A stretch of 64,000 nt of DNA from Epiperipatus broadwayi (taxonomy: Eukaryota > Onychophora > Udeonychophora > Euonychophora > Peripatidae): contig JAQFVV010006272.1 of the NCBI GenBank assembly GCA_028023455.1, positions 62,001-126,000 on the forward strand, written 5' to 3'. Below the pieces are notes generated by a model. That model did no database searches. It had not been told where the DNA came from and saw nothing but the letters and a program-made list of their open reading frames with translations. Of this stretch, positions 14,495 through 28,581 are shown piece after piece. Every line of letters starts with the position of its first letter. The first letter of the stretch is position 1. The position numbers and the translations under genes were made by a program.

Positions 14495-16877
14495 AAAAAA
14501 AATGAGAAGGCAATTGTGATAAATGGAATAGGATATCTTTAACTAATAAACAATGTGCTAATGTTAAAATTAATAAACCTTGGGATATAACATAAATGAT
14601 ATTTTCTGTTGCTAAATTTAAATTTAAATCGTTTTCAATTGAAGAAGGTCAACATATTAAATAAAAATACTTCTGTGATTTATTAAAGTTATTTATAAAA
14701 TATATTACCAACATCATAATTCATTATTTTTATATATAAGAAAATGAGACTCTACCATTCTTATATTAGTATAATGTTACTATAACAGAGTTTATTCTTT
14801 AATATTTATTAAAGAATTCTTTCAACACATTAGCAACATTATTATGGAATAATAAAGGCTATATTTTAAAATAAATAAATAAATAAAAGAAAAAAAGTAG
14901 AAACAAAAAATTCATGTTATTTCTATACTTATTTAGTATTGAAAATAAAACATAGTAATTTAACATAAACTCTGGTACACATATTAACTTGAATTGGCTA
15001 ATTATATATAATGCAAAGAACCAATCTAATGTAATATAGGCTGCAGAAAATGTATTTAAAACTCTAATGTTTTAGCATTCACTTGTGTATATAAAAGCTA
15101 AAATTAATTCTACAATTGTGGCAGTATTTTATAATCATAAAAAAGAACTTGAATATGATTTTATACAGGTTTTGTTAAAGTGGTTTTATGAAAAAGAAAT
15201 AATAGACAAAGAAAAATCAAATAACACTTGTTTATTGTACCAAATAAACACATGATGAATCAGAATGCCAATAGCATTCTAATAAACAAACAGTGGATCT
15301 TTATAATGTTATCTAATAAATGATAACTCTGACTATGATGCTAATATTTTGAATCTATACTATATTATAAAAGTAAATATAAATTCTGTTGTATAAATTT
15401 TTGTATTGTTTAACTCTTATTTTTTTTAAATAAAAATAGAACAGATATTTTCATGTTCATAAAATTTTTCAATTATAACATTTGTTAAAAATTATTAATT
15501 AATAATTATAATTTATAAAACCTTTATCTGTATATTTTTCTTACCAAATTCCTGTAATGCATGTATATTATTATAAATATATCTTATAATATATCACATA
15601 TAAAATAATAATTAGAAATTCAAATAATATAATTATAATAATACAATAATAATAAGATTATATCAATTTCATAAAACAATAAATGTACATTACACTTGTT
15701 TTACCCCACTTAAAATTATTGAGGATTGAAAGTTCTTTCATTATTTAAAATGAAAATAAACTCTTTCATTGAAGAGTTATTTTGTTGTTCAGTTTTGCAT
15801 AAAAATATAGACAGTTTTATTAACATAGAGAAAATGAAAAAACAAGTAAACATTTGAAAGCAGGAATTTTTTGAAAAATATTGTCTGCAATTTTTATTTT
15901 TAAATGGAGAGGAGCAGATACAGAAAAATTAAAAATAAATAGGTCATAAATATTTCCATAATAAAATTCAGGCATTGTTTTGTTAATATTAAACCATGAA
16001 TCAAATTATTTTTCTTTATGGAGAATAATAAAATATACTTTCCATAAATTAATAGATTAATTATAAATAAATGAATTATAATAATGCTATGATATCATCT
16101 TATTTGCCATGGAGGTAATGTGGATGTATAATGTCTTCCAAAATTTAAAGAAAATTAATCGATTTAACATCTCTCTTTATCATAATTAGATATAAAAAAA
16201 TTTAAAAGACTGTATTTTCTTTTGCTTTTTTACCTAATATAAATTTAAAAGAACTTATTATTTCACTCATTTGGTTAATTAAAGATATAAAAATTTTCAA
16301 AAATAGTTTCTGATATAATGATAATAACTATTTCAGTTGTCTGCATAGATTATTTCTCTTCTAACAAAAGACATTTTGCCAAATATAAAAGATATTATCA
16401 TATAATTAGTTTATGTAAATAATTTTCAAAATTAATAAAAATCTACAGAGATTGTAAATTAAACAACATGTATAATTTTCCAGCTCAGCAGTCTCCAGTA
16501 GAATTCATATTCAGAACCCTGGAATTTCCTTCATAACAATACAGTTTTTGAATTTTCCAATGAGATACTGTTTACATGAAGATAAACATGTACTAGTGGA
16601 GTAGACTTGCTTAAATGACTTTGGAGGTTTCCACTCCAACATTATTTAACTGATAAAGTAATAAATGCTGAAAATAAGCTGAACAAATAACTTTAAAAAT
16701 TATTAAGTAAAAAGTAAAAAGAAGTAGAAGTAATTTTATTTTTCAGTTTTTTTTTAAACGTGTGTGCTTTCTTTTTACTGCAAAATGTGTTATATGAGTT
16801 TAATGAATCAATCACCAATTTGTATTGAGATGGAATTTTTAAAATTAGTGCAAATTTAATCTTTTGATTAACTAATT
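14495..16877. other. Non-coding AT-rich stretch
   Basis: No gene or repeat recognised apart from short A/T runs. Confidence 0.4.

Positions 16878-16878
<1 letters not shown>

Positions 16879-16935
<57 letters not shown>
16879..16935. repeat. Compound (CA)n(TA)n microsatellite
   Basis: About 11 CA units run directly into about 17 TA units. Confidence 0.97.
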
Positions 16936-19191
<2,256 letters not shown>

Positions 19192-19501
19192 CTAGGTTTA
19201 ATAAACCCTAAGTTAATAAAGTTATGGAATAAATGTTGAACTTTTCAGGCTAGGATATAAGTCTTATATTAATAATAAGATGCTCAAGTAGTTTATGTTC
19301 CTAATAAAAGACATGGTTTAAAATAAAGTGAATAAATCCTTATAGCATAGTGGGAAGGAGCTCTTGATATTATCTTCTGTATCATCCTGTTTGTTGATCC
19401 AACTTTAGTGAAATACATCTATAACCTAAATTATTAATTTAACAAGATATTATCAATTTATTTATTTATTGGTTTATTGATTCAATTTTCCAACAGTTTT
19501 A

Positions 19502-19871
19502 ATGGATATATATAGTTTTTAAAAAATAAAATAAAATGTTTGTGTTTAGGTTGTGATTTTTTGTAATAAAAAAGTGTAGTGGGAGATAAGGTAAATTTTT
19601 GGTTATTAATATATTTTGTAATTTTTAATTTAATATTTTTATTTTTTTTATTTTTTTGGAATATGTGTTGTTTATTATTATATATATTATTTTATTTTAG
19701 TGTACTTTGAAAAAGACTATTTGAAATAGTCAAAACGTTGGATTTCTTTTTCATCATTATAGTCATATAAAAAACAAGTTTTAAAAAGGAGTTTGTTTTA
19801 TTTCTATACTGGACATTTATGAACTATTTTGGAAAAAAACTGTGTGATTGATATATTATATTAAATTATTT
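19502..19871 (+). repeat. Penelope-like element, 5' pseudo-LTR
   Basis: Direct repeat of 22520-22904. Shared landmarks are TAAAATGTTTGTGTTTAGGT, GGGAGATAAGG, TTTTATTTTAGTGTAC, TTCATCATTATAGTCATATA and GGACATTTATGAACTATTTT. Confidence 0.85.
19705..19742 (+). ncRNA. Hammerhead-ribozyme-like motif in pseudo-LTR (degenerate)
   Basis: TTGAAAA, then a hairpin (GACTAT...ATAGTC, 19715-19731), then AAAACGTTGG. This parallels the hammerhead order CUGANGA, stem II, GAAAC with one or two core changes. Penelope-like elements are known to carry hammerhead motifs in their pseudo-LTRs. The cleavage site and stems I and III were not established, so this is a candidate only. The 3' repeat has the same hairpin with a mismatch and a further degraded GAAA box (22729-22762). 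Confidence 0.4.
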
Positions 19872-20001
19872 GATTTACCATTTACTTAAATGTTTTATAA
19901 TTTTTTTGGAAGAATATATATGTATATATACAGATATTCCAATTGAATTGATTTTGTTTTTATAAAGATTTTAAGTATAATATAGATAATTACAATTATA
20001 A

Positions 20002-22470
20002 CATGGAAAAATTTATTGGATATTTAAAAAGAAGATTTTTGGACAATTTTATGGACAATTTGGATTTCAAAAGTGTATTGATGTCATTAGCAAATGGTTG
20101 AAGAATAAGTTGAAAGTTGTCAGAATAACATTGGACATTAATTTTTTAAGAAAGTGTTTATTAAATAATGTAATACCTAAATTTATTTCTTTAAAAAGAT
20201 TTGTGAAGATTTTTGGATATAAGTATATATTAAAATGGGAGAAGATAATGTTTAAAAATGTTTTAAAATTGGCATATAAAAAAAGGCTGAATTGTTAAAT
20301 TTTGTTAGAGATATTTATGATAATTTAAAGAGATTAATTACAATTAAAGAAGAGGAATTAAAATATATTTTTATTAAAAAGGTATATTTTTTAAAAAATA
20401 ACATTTTAGAAAGGCATTGTAAAAAATTTAATGATTTGATGGTTAGAAGTTGTGATAAAAAAAATAAAGATAATAATTATTATATATTTGGAAGTAGTAA
20501 TAGAATGGAAAAAAATAATTTTGTTAGTAATTTAATTAATACTATTTTTAGTGATGAATGTTTTAAAAAGGGGTTTGAATTATGTACCATTAAATAATTG
20601 TAATATTAAAAAGCAGATTATTAAAATTGGGGCAAATATGCAATTAATTGATATAAATGTAATAAAATTAATGATAATATTAAGAGTAAGGATTTTTTTA
20701 TTTAATGAATTGGAATTCGGATTTAAAAATTTGGTATTTGAATTAAAAAATAAATATAATAGTAAATAAAGAGGGAATAATTGTAAGTTTAATGAATGGT
20801 ATATTATTACAAATATACTTGATAAATATGGGGATTTATTATTTTTAAAAGGTGATAAAACATCGAGTATGGTTATTTTAAACAAGAGTGAATATAATAA
20901 AAATGTTAAATTTATTAAAGGAAGAATGTTTTCTAAAAATTAATAAAGATGAACATATGTTAATGAATAAAAAGGTTAATAATGCATTAACTTTGTTGGA
21001 TGAAAAAGATTGTATGGAAAAATTAGTCATGCTCAAATTAAAAAGAATGGATATAAAATGTGCAAAAATCTATGGTTTACCTAAAATTTGTAAGCCTGGT
21101 ATTTCAATGAGGCCAATTATTAGTAATTGCAATACTTATTATGAGAAAATTTTGAAGTGTGTATAATAATATTTTTAAAAAATGTTAAATTATTTGAAAG
21201 AAATTGTATTAATAATTCTATACAGATTATTAATAAATTAAAAGTTTTTTTAGAAGGTAAGGTTTTTAGAAATTTGGTTTGTGTAAAGTTAGATATAGTT
21301 AGTATGTATACTAATATTGATCTGGAGGTTGCTATTTGTTGTTTTATGGATTTATATAATAAAGATAAAGGAGTAAAATTAAAAATTGAGGGGTTTCTTT
21401 TATACGAGATATTAGCAATTTGTTGTAGGGACCTTATTTTTAAATATGGGAATGGAGTTTATAAGCAAAAAGAGGGTTTAAGTATGGGTAATAGTCTAAG
21501 TGTTTTTGGCAGGGATATATATGTATAAGTTTGAAGAGCAATTTTTTAATTATAATAGGAATAAACCAATTTTTTATGTTAGATATGTTGATGACTATTT
21601 TATGGTTTTCAATGGTAATAAAATAAATGCAGATAATTTTTTGAATTATATTAATGGTAGAGTTGAAAAAATAAAGTTTACTATGGAAAAAGAATATATT
21701 AATGTTATTAAATATATGGATGTTAGAATTTTAAAAAAAATTGATAGGAATGGTAGTATTGTTATAGAAACATCTGTGTTTAGAAAAAAAAAAACATTTT
21801 TTTTGGATTATCAAATAATTGGTTTTTAGATATTGATAATCATAGTAAAATTAATATTGTTAATAATAAAATTATTAGGGCAAGTGAGCTATGTCCAAAT
21901 AGTAATTTGTTCGAGAATGAGGTTGATATTATTAGGAATGAATGTTTTATGAATGATTATCCTAGGGGTGTAGTTGAACATTTATTTTCTGATAAAAATA
22001 TAAATAAAATAAGAAATAGAATGAGATTCGATAGCAATAAAGAAAAGATTTTTCATGTTGGTTTTAATATATCTAAAGATTTATTTATTAAAGTTAAGAA
22101 ATTAGTTAAAATGATTATTAGGAAATATAATGTTTCAATTTGTCCAGTTTATAAAAAGAAAGCAAGTTTAAATTTTTTAATTAATAATAATGGGGACTAT
22201 AATAGGTTAGACATTATAAATTCAGTTTATTTGATAAAATTTTTGAATTGTTTTAGAAAGAATGTAGAAATGACATATGTCGGGACTAGTAAGAATAAAT
22301 TAAAAACTAGATTAAAACAGCATTTAGATGATAAAAGTTCTGCTGTTTACATTCACATGAATAGATTTAAGCATGGGGATTTTGAAATAAAGCTTTTGGA
22401 ATGTATTAAGTCATACAATGAAAGGATGATAAAGGAGGGTATATACATTAATAAAATCATAGGATGTTAA
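20002..22470 (+). pseudogene. Penelope-like RT-endonuclease, broken
   Basis: The encoded protein would copy element RNA into DNA (reverse transcriptase) and nick the target with a GIY-YIG nuclease. Fragments in order, in shifting frames: an N-terminal region (about 20050-20600, with IPKFISLK); the DKT-type box LKGDKTSSMVI (about 20840-20880); YGLPKICKPG and RPIISN (about 21070-21130); motif A LDIVSMYTNI (about 21290-21320); motif B YKQKEGLSMGNSLS (about 21460-21500); motif C RYVDD (about 21580-21595). The endonuclease lies in the 187-codon frame 21907-22470: SVYLIKF, then MTYVGTSKNKLKTRLKQHL, the GIY-YIG core with its conserved R. Several stops and frameshifts separate these pieces, so no functional protein is expected. 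Catalytic aspartates of motifs A and C are still present. The family is well supported; lineage within it is not assigned. Confidence 0.9.
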
Positions 22471-22519
22471 TGACAAAAGAGAAACAAAAAATAATAAGTT
22501 TTTAATTAAATGTTTTAAA

Positions 22520-22904
22520 GGATATATATAGTTTAAAAAAAATAAAATAAAATGTTTGTGTTTAGGTTGCGATTGTTTGTAATAAAAAAGGAAAGTGGGA
22601 GATAAGGATAAATTTTTGGTTATGAATATATTTTCTAATTTTTAATTTTATTTTTTTATTTTTTTTATTTTTTTTGGAATATGTGATGTTTATTATTATA
22701 TATAGATTATTTTATTTTAGTGTACCTTGAAAAAGACAATATGAAATAGTCGATATATTGGATTTCTTTTTCATCATTATAGTCATATAAAAAACAAGTT
22801 TTTAAAAAGAAGGAGTTTGTTTGTTTTATTTCTATATTGGACATTTATGAACTATTTTGAAAAGAAGAACTGTCTCATTGATATATTATATTAAATTATT
22901 TGTA
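22520..22904 (+). repeat. Penelope-like element, 3' pseudo-LTR
   Basis: Direct repeat of the 5' pseudo-LTR, starting 50 bases after the endonuclease stop. The hairpin here is GACAATATGAAATAGTC with one mismatch, followed by GATATATTGG in place of AAAACGTTGG. Confidence 0.85.
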
Positions 22905-23688
22905 TACAATTCCTATGTAAAATATAAACTGCAAGTTATGTTTATTATTGGTAAATATTTTATTTGATTTTTATTTTTAAAAAATGAACATTTGAAAAAC
23001 AAAACAGTTTTTATGTTTTCCACATGTATATTTGTGCTATTATAAAAATATAAAATCACAATCTTGGAATAAAGCTTATATCATTTGTTTTGTATAAAAA
23101 GAATGACTTTGAGTTTTCATTTGAAATTTATTAATATCTGTCTTTTCTTTTTTTAGTACATTAGTTATTAATTGGTTGATAAATTCATCCATTCAACTAA
23201 ATGACAATCTTGTGTATTAGTAGATTGTTTTTATAAGCCATCAGTAATTGAAATAGTAAATCATATATAATTTTATTTGTGAACATATATATTGGATTTA
23301 ATAAAATTCCCTTTGTTCCAATTTATATTTAATAACTAATCAAATTGTTAGTTAAGTTAACCCTGAGACTTAACCAGTTAACATGCCTTAATCAAGATTC
23401 TATAGTATTTAGGTTTATTTTGTATAGCTAACTGAAGTAACAATACAAGTAGTGATTAAAGTACATTCACTCATGTGTAATATATTTTATATTACAGACA
23501 ATTTATTATCCATAACTTTATGAATTAGTAATTTGTTCAAATAAAGTTAAACATCATAACCTGATTCATTATACTACAATTTCATCTTTCTTTATTTAGA
23601 TAATACATACTATTACATTTACCATTCAACATTTATGGAATTTTTTTTTCTCTTTATATGTATATGGCATGTCATAATAAGTACTATT

Positions 23689-23690
<2 letters not shown>

Positions 23691-23720
<30 letters not shown>

Positions 23721-23725
23721 CTATT

Positions 23726-23760
<35 letters not shown>
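23691..23760. repeat. Interrupted (TA)n microsatellite
   Basis: Two TA runs, each preceded by ACTATTACAA, so the whole unit appears to be duplicated. Confidence 0.9.
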
Positions 23761-23765
<5 letters not shown>

Positions 23766-26700
23766 ATTTAATTTAAATTGCCAATTTTCTGCACTCACAA
23801 CTATAAAACCATTTTTCTTTAATAAATATTTTAATGGTTATTATTAATTATTTATTAGTCTACAAAATATCATATTATTTCTAGCTCAAATATATAAATT
23901 AAACTTTCATTAAAGATCATGATATTTATTTTTCATAAAGATAACTACATGGAAAAATTAGATCAACCCATGTATGCTTTAAATAAAAACATCTGAAAAT
24001 GCAAATGATCTCCAAGATTGCCATTTTATTGGCTCACAATTTCTCTCTTGACTAATGAGATATATTAATGGTTGTAAATTTCTTTAACAGAAGAATACTA
24101 GTTCAGAATAAAATACATCTTCAATTTTTTCAGATATTTCTATACATATGATTAAATTATATATGATAAAATGAAAAATTATAAGCAATTATAATATGTA
24201 AATTATAACTGTAATTAAATAACATATAATTTTTTGTATATTTTTATGATGAACATTTTCCTGAGAGAAATAAAAAGAATTTGTTTGTAACTTCATTTAA
24301 ACATCATAACATTAACTTGAACACTTTGTTTACATAGTAATAATGAGAATTTTTTCAAGACCATTATCTACTGAATTTCTCTTCATAAATAGTCTTCTAT
24401 CTGAGTTTATGTACAGAAAGTCAAAAAATATTTAACATTTTGTTATGTTTACACATACATGTATGTATGAAAGTTTTGTGTTTAGAAACTTGTTATTGCA
24501 AAATTCATCTGCAACTTTTTGTTTTATCTTTTTTTCTGAATTTAAAATAGTCCTATGTGAAATGATGATGTGAGTTTTTCTTGCCTCTTGTAAGAACAAT
24601 AATTAAGATCATTGCCTCATTTAAAATACATGTATTGATTAATGTTATGCAAATCTTTATTATTAATATGTTTATAATAACTAAACTTTTGAATCTTATG
24701 AGTAAATGGTTCACTACAATATTTGTTTTTGTGTGTGTTTTATAGTGACTGTCAAAATTTTTTGCATTTTTCAGAAAAAAAAACTTTTATTTACACTTAC
24801 TTTAATCTATAAATGATATTCAGTTTTCACTATATCAATACAGGTTATCTATAGTATGGGAGAGACATTGACTTATATCTATGTATGTCAAATTATTGAT
24901 GGTTTAATGAAATTCTATAGGTATTTTTTTTTAAAGTTACCAAGATCATTTAAATACTGAATAAGCAAAGTGAGTCACGTAATTCAGTGGAAACATTTGT
25001 TGCAGTTGATCACCTAGGAGCCAAAAGTGAACTAAATAAATACTATTAAAATGTAAATAAAATATTTCCATTTTCATTTTATTGAACAAGGATGGAAATA
25101 ATAAAATAATGTTCTGACAACACATATTACTAATAGACTTTACAATGCTGATCTTATAAAGATTATATCAGATTGTCTAATATTTATTTCTGCTATTTAA
25201 GCTTATAACTTATTATTTCTTTATATGTGTGTATGTATTATTGTTAGTACTGTAAGAGAAAATTAATTGCTTAAATTTACTATATTTTATTTAGCACTAA
25301 AATATTTATTTACATTTTAGTTATAATTAAACTTTTAAATTTAATATTAGTCTGTTTTAGTTATAGCACAGATATAATACATATATTTTTTATGTTAATA
25401 TTGTTATAGAATCAAAATCTGCAGACAGATAACCTTGAAGTAATATGCAAATCAATTACTCAAGCAATATTTAATAATCCTAGCCAACATATAAACATTT
25501 AAGTCATGATTATTTCATTTTTTTGAAATTTGTATGGTTTTGAGATTGGTATTTATATAGAATATATTGTTTGCATTATATTGAAGAGCTAATTAGTTGC
25601 CTCTTCTGCTAGCTGAAGATTGTTGTTACATATCATGAAACACTTGTATAATTGAACTGATTGCCTACTTATTTCAGTGTTAAACTAAAGTTGTGCTTAT
25701 TCTGGTTAATTAGTTTAATAGGATTATTAAACATTATTAGAGTAATTGATTTATAATGTTTTATATATGAGACTTTATTAAATAACACCAACTAAATCAT
25801 ACATTCAACTTTAATATCAAATAGGTCATATTAGTGATATTTTAATAAAAATAACATTATCAATTCAACGAAAATGTTTGTGGTGAACAAAGTCTGTATG
25901 TTATGTAGAGATTGCTTTTATTTTCTATAATGAAGCGATACATATATATAATAGAGAGAACTTTGACAATTTTATTATCATTTTGATTAATTTCATATTT
26001 ACAGTGCTACTAAATTTTTCATTATATATTGAGATATTTTTTATTACAAAAATTTCTTTAAAATAAACGAGATTAATGATTCTTTGCCTTGTGCATTGTT
26101 GAGCCATTATAAATAGGGCACATTAAATAATACTGCCAAGTTAACTACTTATAATTCAATATCAAATAAACAATATTAGAGTGATTTAAAAAAGATTAAT
26201 GATGCTATATTAATAGAAATATCAATCACCTCTGAAGTTAGGACAGATTCCTGAAACAATTCCTGAGATTATTGCTTTGATTTTTTACCATGCAACATTA
26301 TATAAAATAAAATATGAATACAATAGATGGCATACTGAATATTTAAGGTCACTTCAATATAAATATAAAATCATTAACTGAAAAAATTAAGTATTAATTA
26401 TATCTACCATAGTTAATATTTATATACATAAATATCTTAATGAATAAATTATTTATCAAACATGAATCTGTCTAGGTTATCTAATTAAAGGCAATCTCTG
26501 TATTTTGTATGTGCAGGGGTCTAGCGTATTTTATACAATCAAGATTTGAAATCTGAATTATTCAAAATTTTATATTCATTGAAATATTTTAAATTATTTA
26601 GTAATTGAAATTCAACTGCAGTTGTAATTTTAAATTATAAAGACTTTTTTATTTTATTTTTTATTTTTATTCAATATAATTTATAAAAATAATTGAATTT

Positions 26701-26899
26701 GATTTTGGTTTGAGAAATTATTTAAAACAGTACTTATTTCAAAATTACTATTAATTTATTTTTTTATAATTTAAAATAAGTTCGTTATATAAAAATGAGT
26801 TTACTATGACTTAAAGATCTATGGTAAAATGTTAATATATAGAGCTGCTATAACCTACGATCTGAACTTAAATCTTGTTTAGATTTTTTCTTTTACAGA

Positions 26900-26945
26900 A
26901 ATAGTTATTAACCAACATAGCTAATAGTTATTAACCAACATAGCT
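26900..26945 (+). repeat. Perfect 23-bp tandem duplication
   Basis: Two identical 23-base units beginning AATAGTTATTAACCAACATA, side by side. The lack of differences suggests a recent duplication. Confidence 0.95.
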
Positions 26946-27375
26946 AATTCGGAAACATTGGTCAATCCAACTATTTTTAGCTTGAGGAAGGTAAAGGGAT
27001 GGAAGATTGCTCAAAACCTTATAATTTAACAATTAATAAACTGGATGAGTAATCTGTCTTTCACAGTATCTACTTTATCTCTACTAGAAAAGTTATTTTA
27101 AATATCTGGAAATATAAATATTTATATCATGAGCCTAAAATATACTACAAGTAATTATTTGTAATTTAAAAAATGTAAAAAATTTACCAACTAATATAAT
27201 GATGTATATACAGTATGAATAAATATACATATAACTGTAGAGAGTAATGGTTTTAATGTGAATTTGCTATAATAATTGATCAATCTTCTAACTATATAAT
27301 TTATAATTTAAGCAGTAAGTTGTTGGTAACAGTTTCTCTCTCCATTGTTAAACAGATCATTATATATATATATAA

Positions 27376-27403
27376 TATAACGACATATTTATATATCGTT
27401 ACA
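27376..27403 (-). repeat. Orphan terminal hairpin of the LTR-like family
   Basis: These 28 bases are the reverse complement of the first 28 bases of the element at 3843, with one difference (the distal TATAACGA in place of TGTAACGA). No other part of that element is attached. It lies within the TA tract that borders foldback family A at 27411. Confidence 0.7.
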
Positions 27404-27410
27404 ATATATA

Positions 27411-28045
27411 TATATTAGAAGGGACTTGAACTCAGACTTTCAAGCTCCCCACAGCTATCTACTCTATTTTGTACATCTGATATGACTACATACATGTGAA
27501 AAAAAAAAAGATCTCCAGTATACATATTTTGAACTGAACCAATACTTATCAATTATTCCAGATCATCATCTCCCATACATATGTACAATCAGTGCTCAGT
27601 TTATATTAAGATAGCAAATCTTCAAACTTTAATGGACATGCTTCAATTTTTTTCACCTTCCAACTCATTAGCCATCCATATCATTAAAATTCCAATGATG
27701 GAACACTCAAAGTCCTTGTTGATGCCAAAATTATTGTCATAACCATGTTGATTTTAAATGTCCCATCAACAGATTTTCAATGATATGAATGGCTAAAGAA
27801 TTGGAAGGTGGAGAATATTGAAGCTTGTTCGTTAAAGTTTGAAGAGTTGCTATTTTAATTAATATAAACTGAGCATTGGTTTAAATATATGTGTGGAAGA
27901 TGGTAATCTGGACCAACTAATGAGTGCTAGTTCAGCACAAAATACATATATTGGAGATCATTTACCTTTTTCACATATATGTGGTCATATTTAATTGGTT
28001 GTATAAGGTAGAATAAATAGTTGTGGAAGCTTGAAAGTACTTGTA
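27411..28045. mobile_element. Foldback family A, near-complete palindrome
   Basis: The left arm (27411 to about 27760) reads GGGACTTGAACTCAGACTTT, ATCATCATCTCCC, TTATATTAAGATAGCAAATC and CATATCATTAAAATTCC. The right arm (about 27761-28045) is its reverse complement, with AATGATATGAATGGC, GATGGTAATCTGGACC and GGTCATATTTAATTGGTTGT. The centre is near 27760. It carries no protein; it would be moved, if at all, by a transposase supplied elsewhere. The outer ends border TA repeats, as at other copies. Confidence 0.8.
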
Positions 28046-28055
28046 ATTACATTAA

Positions 28056-28114
28056 ATTTACTGTAGACAATATATATATATATGTTAAATATATATATAT
28101 TGTCTACAGTAAAT
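28056..28114. repeat. Perfect palindrome around TA runs
   Basis: ATTTACTGTAGACAA plus a TA run is followed by a short spacer and the exact reverse complement, TA run plus TTGTCTACAGTAAAT. Another TA run follows up to 28139. Arms are about 27 bases. Confidence 0.9.
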
Positions 28115-28381
28115 ATATATATATATATATATATATATTGTGACAGTCAAATCTAATATATAAGATCTGGATAATATTATTTCTGTGTATATACTTGTAA
28201 AAAAATAACAAAAATGTTAATTTTATTTAAATACATATATTAAAGCACATTATAGAGAGAAATAAATAAATCTGGAAAAATTTTGTACAGAGAATATCAT
28301 TTTAATTGTTATACAATAAGTAAAAGTCATACTTTTTTCATTTACTTACAATAGTTAATAAAATATTTATATTGCAATTAT

Positions 28382-28390
28382 ACATTAATG

Positions 28391-28438
<48 letters not shown>

Positions 28439-28444
28439 CTTGCC

Positions 28445-28518
<74 letters not shown>

Positions 28519-28522
28519 TTAA

Positions 28523-28572
<50 letters not shown>

Positions 28573-28581
28573 CTTGCCTAA
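28382..28581. repeat. (AAT)n array with duplicated spacers
   Basis: Blocks of AAT are separated by two unique words, CATTAATGA and AAACTTGCCTAA, each present twice in the same order. The array is thus a tandem pair of CATTAATGA-(AAT)n-AAACTTGCCTAA with an extra AAT block between. The Y- and L-rich open frame read through it on the minus strand is a low-complexity artefact. Confidence 0.9.

Larger units (their letters stand above)
19502..22904 (+). mobile_element. Penelope-like retroelement (EN+ type), degraded
   Basis: A broken open frame for reverse transcriptase and GIY-YIG endonuclease lies between two direct repeats of about 370-390 bases (19502-19871 and 22520-22904). Both repeats begin GGATATATATAGTTT and end near TTGATATATTATATTAAATT. 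This layout, with pseudo-LTRs and no integrase, is that of endonuclease-bearing Penelope-like elements. The repeats differ by many substitutions and small indels, so the insertion is old. No clear target duplication was found. The coding part is very rich in AAA, AAT and TTA codons. Confidence 0.85.
22905..27375. other. Non-coding AT-rich stretch
   Basis: No gene recognised. It contains an interrupted TA microsatellite (23691-23760, two TA runs each preceded by CTATTACAA), a 23-bp tandem pair (26900-26945) and a faint direct repeat (about 25775-25870 against 26105-26230, sharing ATTAAATAA and TCAATATCAAATA-like blocks). Confidence 0.4.

Noticed and set aside
20580-20885. 101-codon minus-strand frame inside the Penelope-like element
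   Set aside because: It is antisense to the RT coding region, whose motifs are on the plus strand.
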